From NCBI RefSeq assembly GCF_019097595.1, contig NC_080734.1:6540892-6604891 (forward strand): 64,000 nucleotides of DNA, given 5' to 3'. The notes beneath the pieces are model-generated. The model was not told where the DNA came from. It ran no database searches and was given only the letters and a program-made list of their open reading frames with translations. Positions 60,530-64,000 of this stretch are shown here, piece after piece. Positions within the stretch are counted from its first letter, which is position 1; every line of letters begins with the position of its first letter. Position numbers and translations under genes: made by a program. The DNA comes from Hemibagrus wyckioides (Eukaryota; Chordata; Actinopteri; Siluriformes; Bagridae).

Positions 60530-61512
60530 GTAACACTTTATAATAACATGCACTAATACCTGAATTAATATTCTTAAATATGAACTAATAATGAGTGTAT
60601 TAGACATGTACTAATCACAGACTAATGAAGGTGTGAATTCATGTATGAATAACGACCACCTTAAGTAGATAACAGTACATGTTTATTGGTTAATATATTC
60701 ATTAACATATGCCGTAGGTGTAAGCTATATCAAACATGCTCAATCTAACACTAAAACAACAGAAAATTATCTTACAGAACGCAGGATTTAAATGTTAATA
60801 GATAGCATCTGCTAAATGAGTAAATGTTACTGGGTTCAATGTGAGTAAAGTCCCAGATCTCTGGGTCCTAGTGCCTATAAATTTATCCACAGGACGTACT
60901 AGTACTACCATAAGGACTTTGTTTTGCTTTTAAATAACCAGTACATTCACAGACAGAATGGATATGGGTTACATTACAAGGATGCCAGGAGTCAGCATAT
61001 ACAGTGACACTGGTACATTAAACATCAGGTATTTAAACAGATTCCAAAAAAAATCTCTACACAGACTCAGAGAGAAGGTTACTACAGTGGGATTGGAAGA
61101 GAAATGGATGGAGAATTGATCCAAAACTGGTGTTTGTTATAAGTGTCATCTTTCTACATTCAATAAAGAGGATCGGGGTAAATTATGGAAGTAAGTGATC
61201 CAGCGCCCTCCAAACAATGATGCTTTTATACACACCTGCACATGGCAAATATTATAAACAAGTTGCATTTAATTCAGATTCTTTCTCAAAGTGCATGTTT
61301 GATTTAGTTTAACCCTACATGTTAATTAGGACATTAACTAATAACCATGTACTAACATGGGGGTCGTTATTCATGCATGAATTCATAAGACTCGTATCGT
61401 GGTTAAGGTTCTCTTATTATCTCTCTTCATTACTTTGTGATTAGTACATGCCTAATTAACTCATCATTAATTGATATTTAACTCAGATATTAATGCAGAA
61501 TTATTCATTGAC
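60530..61512. mobile_element. foldback (inverted-repeat) element, copy 1
   Basis: Left arm about 60541-60740 (GCACTAATACCTGAATTAAT, GACATGTACTAATCACAGAC, GAATTCATGTATGAATAACG); right arm about 61310-61505 is its inverted copy (ATTCATGCATGAATTCATAA, TTAGTACATGCCTAATTAAC, CAGATATTAATGCAG). The spacer of about 570 bp shows no coding potential. Exact ends are uncertain. Confidence 0.75.
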
Positions 61513-61808
61513 ATTCTGTTACTGTAATGTGTTAACCCCAAACTTAAATTTTAATTTATTCATTCGTTCATATTCAGTAATCACTTTCATTACCTTTTAA
61601 TTCCACAGGCAGATTTTTCAAATAAAAAATAAGTCATTTATACTTTGTAATATGGCTTATTTTTAGTATGTGCAACTTAAAAGATGGTTAAATTCTTTTC
61701 TGGTACTTGTTCATTAGACACAAATATTCAAGCACATGATTATAGGATATATATATATATATACAAGTAACAGCAGATTAAATAAAATAACAAAAATGAA
61801 ATAATAGA

Positions 61809-61891
<83 letters not shown>

Positions 61892-63366
61892 GGAATTATT
61901 TTTTGATATATGGTTTTCTTTGATGTTACTGCAACTAGAATTTCCCCTACAGCACATTAATAAAAGTAAATCTCATCTAATCTCATCTCATCTGAACCTG
62001 GATATCCCTTTCACCTGAACATTCTAACCTTATGATTACATTTAATGTGCTTTGGCTCCATCCTGCTTCATCCACAGCATTAGTAAATCCCTCAGTTATA
62101 TACAATAATATTCCCCCAAAATACATAGCTTAATGAGAACCAGGTTGAATGTTGGGTTTTTTTGTTTTGTTTTGTTTTTTTGTTTTTTAATAAAATGAGC
62201 AAATTGTGTTGCTGAAGATGCACAAAGCTTGGACACAAAAATGAGTGGTAAGACGTTATCCTGTTACCCACTTAGTAACGTCAATTTCCTGTACATTAAG
62301 AGGAAATGAATGTGCACTAAAATAGTAAGGTTTGGTTTCGGGTTCTTTTAATCAAATGCAGAATCGAGTGAGTCCTTGTATATACACGCTAAGGAGGTAT
62401 GGAAAAGAGGAAAGACGCTTATGTGCGAGAAGGAAGGAGCCGTGTGGGAGATGTTAAACCCGGAAGCAGAATCGTAGCGGTCTTCAGAAACAGGGTTTAT
62501 GTTTAGATAGCTCTGCAGACATTAATCATGATGTTCAAGCCTGGAGGGACTTTGAAACACTTGGTGAAGAATAGCTGAAGTCATTTGTATGCACAGGGCC
62601 TGTGTGTTCTGTTAGCTCTCCAGCAGTTACTAAGGTCTTTTTTTTCCCTGGGTGAGAAGGAGACATTTATTGAACTGGATGTGAGAAGCAAACAAAGCAT
62701 GTCTGGCTCAACTGTGATGGCCTGCTCTTTTCTGCCTTGCTGATGCGTTGCTTAGATTCGTTGAAGGAAAAAAAAAGAAAAGAGCTGGAGCTCTGCTCTG
62801 AGCAACAAACACACACTCAGTCACTCATTCTCTGTCTGCTTTGAATACTGGATTAGGCCAAACTTAACACCAATTTACCCAAAGTTGAGACGTTAATCTA
62901 GGAGATGACACATTGGGCCTTATGTAGGCCGCCTTAAGACCTGAACATTTTGAAGAATGTTTTTTTTCCTTTTCGACGTGCTGAAATTCTCAGCCTCACC
63001 ATAACACAACTGTCCTGAAACAATATGCTCACTGCCAACTGCTGACAGTTACTTTGCGTGACCTAGTGTTGAATTTCAGGCTATAGAATACAGTGGAAGC
63101 AGCTCTTCTTCTTCTTTAGGGATATTAATCACTACTTTCTAATGAATCACAGCTGAGTTAACCCTTCACGCTCATGCTAGCATACAGGAAAGTAGCCCCT
63201 GTGTTAACTGTTAGTTATTACTAATAAAAACAATATTGTATTGAATTATAAACCTTTTAGTGAAAATAAATTAACACATTCTGACTGCTCAGAACTAAGA
63301 ATTCAACAGCACCATGGCAGGAGTATTATGTTTTGGAGTTTCTTATTTTTGTTGTTGTTGTACATG
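61513..63366. other. unique sequence with (AT)n
   Basis: (AT)n at 61816-61887 and T-rich runs at 62157-62190. No gene is recognised. Confidence 0.5.
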
Positions 63367-63842
63367 AATAATCCTGTACTAATACCTGAATTAACACAAG
63401 CTTAAATTTGAACTAATAATGAGTTAATTAAGCCTTATACTAATCACAAAAGACCTAACCTTATTTACAACATGAGTCTTAGAATTCATGCATGAATAAT
63501 GAACACCTTAAGTAGATGATATTACCGAGATGCTCCTAGATAATGTATTAATTAAGACGTAGGGATTAATTACATTAAACATGCTCTGACTAAGACTAAA
63601 ACACCTGAAAATAATCTTATAGAACATGTTTAATGTTTGTATAACCCCTACAGGTTAATGAATACATTTAGTAAAAAACATTTACACATCAACTCATACA
63701 TTTACACATCAACTCATAAGACTCATGGCATAGTCAAGGTTAGCTTTTCATTGGTTGGTGATTAGTACATGCTTTAATTAATTCATCATTAGATCAAATT
63801 TAAGTAAGGATTAATTCAGATATTAGTGCAGGGTTAATCTAG
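63367..63842. mobile_element. foldback (inverted-repeat) element, copy 2
   Basis: Left arm 63367-63530 (GTACTAATACCTGAATTAAC, TATACTAATCACAAAAGACC, TAGAATTCATGCATGAATAA); right arm about 63700-63842 is inverted (GTGATTAGTACATGCTTTAA, AGATATTAGTGCAGGG). Same family as copy 1. A 20-bp unit ACATTTACACATCAACTCAT is duplicated in tandem at 63679-63718. Confidence 0.75.
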
Positions 63843-64000
63843 TGTTATTAAAAAAATATGATTGACCTTTAGGCTATGTAAATACAGGAATATTGCAGTA
63901 TTGCTCTGTAGACATTATGAAAAGCTGAGAGAGGACATGCAACCTGAAGAAGAGTAGATGTCTGTGTAGAAGATGTATACAGTAGATGTCTGGGCTACCG

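Overview
This is about 64 kb of AT-rich eukaryotic DNA. It is almost certainly from a teleost fish, with a siluriform (catfish) or related otophysan genome as a weak guess. The reasons are abundant Tc1/mariner-type transposons, tRNA-derived SINEs, L2/Rex-like LINE fragments, a hAT-type non-autonomous element and many microsatellites. I found no host protein-coding gene that I can name. The long open reading frames are transposases, or their antisense shadows. The window looks like an intergenic region or a very large intron.

Layout. 0-9 kb is mostly unique sequence with a SINE, a deleted Tc1 relic (4.5-4.9 kb) and simple repeats. 9.2-12 kb holds Tc1 family A copy 1 (complete transposase frame), SINEs and a decayed tRNA-Ser(GCU) on the minus strand. 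15.8-17.3 kb is a degenerate minisatellite with a SINE inside it. 19.4-21.9 kb has SINEs and Tc1-A copy 2 on the minus strand, a full-length transposase frame sitting in an (AT)n tract. 22-30 kb is mainly unique, with one repeat-G relic interrupted by a SINE. 30.6-34.4 kb is a LINE fragment followed by one SINE that has been hit twice by two different Tc1-like elements (C and F). 40.4-42 kb is a Tc1-D relic broken by LINE and SINE sequence. 43.2-47.05 kb is a three-level nest: Tc1-A copy 3 contains a hAT-like element with an 8-bp target duplication, which in turn contains Tc1-B. 48-57 kb carries more SINEs, repeat-G relics and a 5'-truncated Tc1-E. 57.4-60 kb is GC-richer, with one promoter-like TATA region. 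60.5-64 kb contains two copies of a foldback (inverted-repeat) element.

The genes do not form a host pathway. The story is waves of cut-and-paste transposons using TA target sites, and the nesting gives a relative order. The most interesting items are the three-level nest, the near-intact Tc1-A transposase copies, the SINE struck twice, the foldback pair and the minisatellite. I found no convincing sign of a new biochemical system. Family letters (A-G) are local labels, not database names. All homology calls are from recognition by eye; no search was run.
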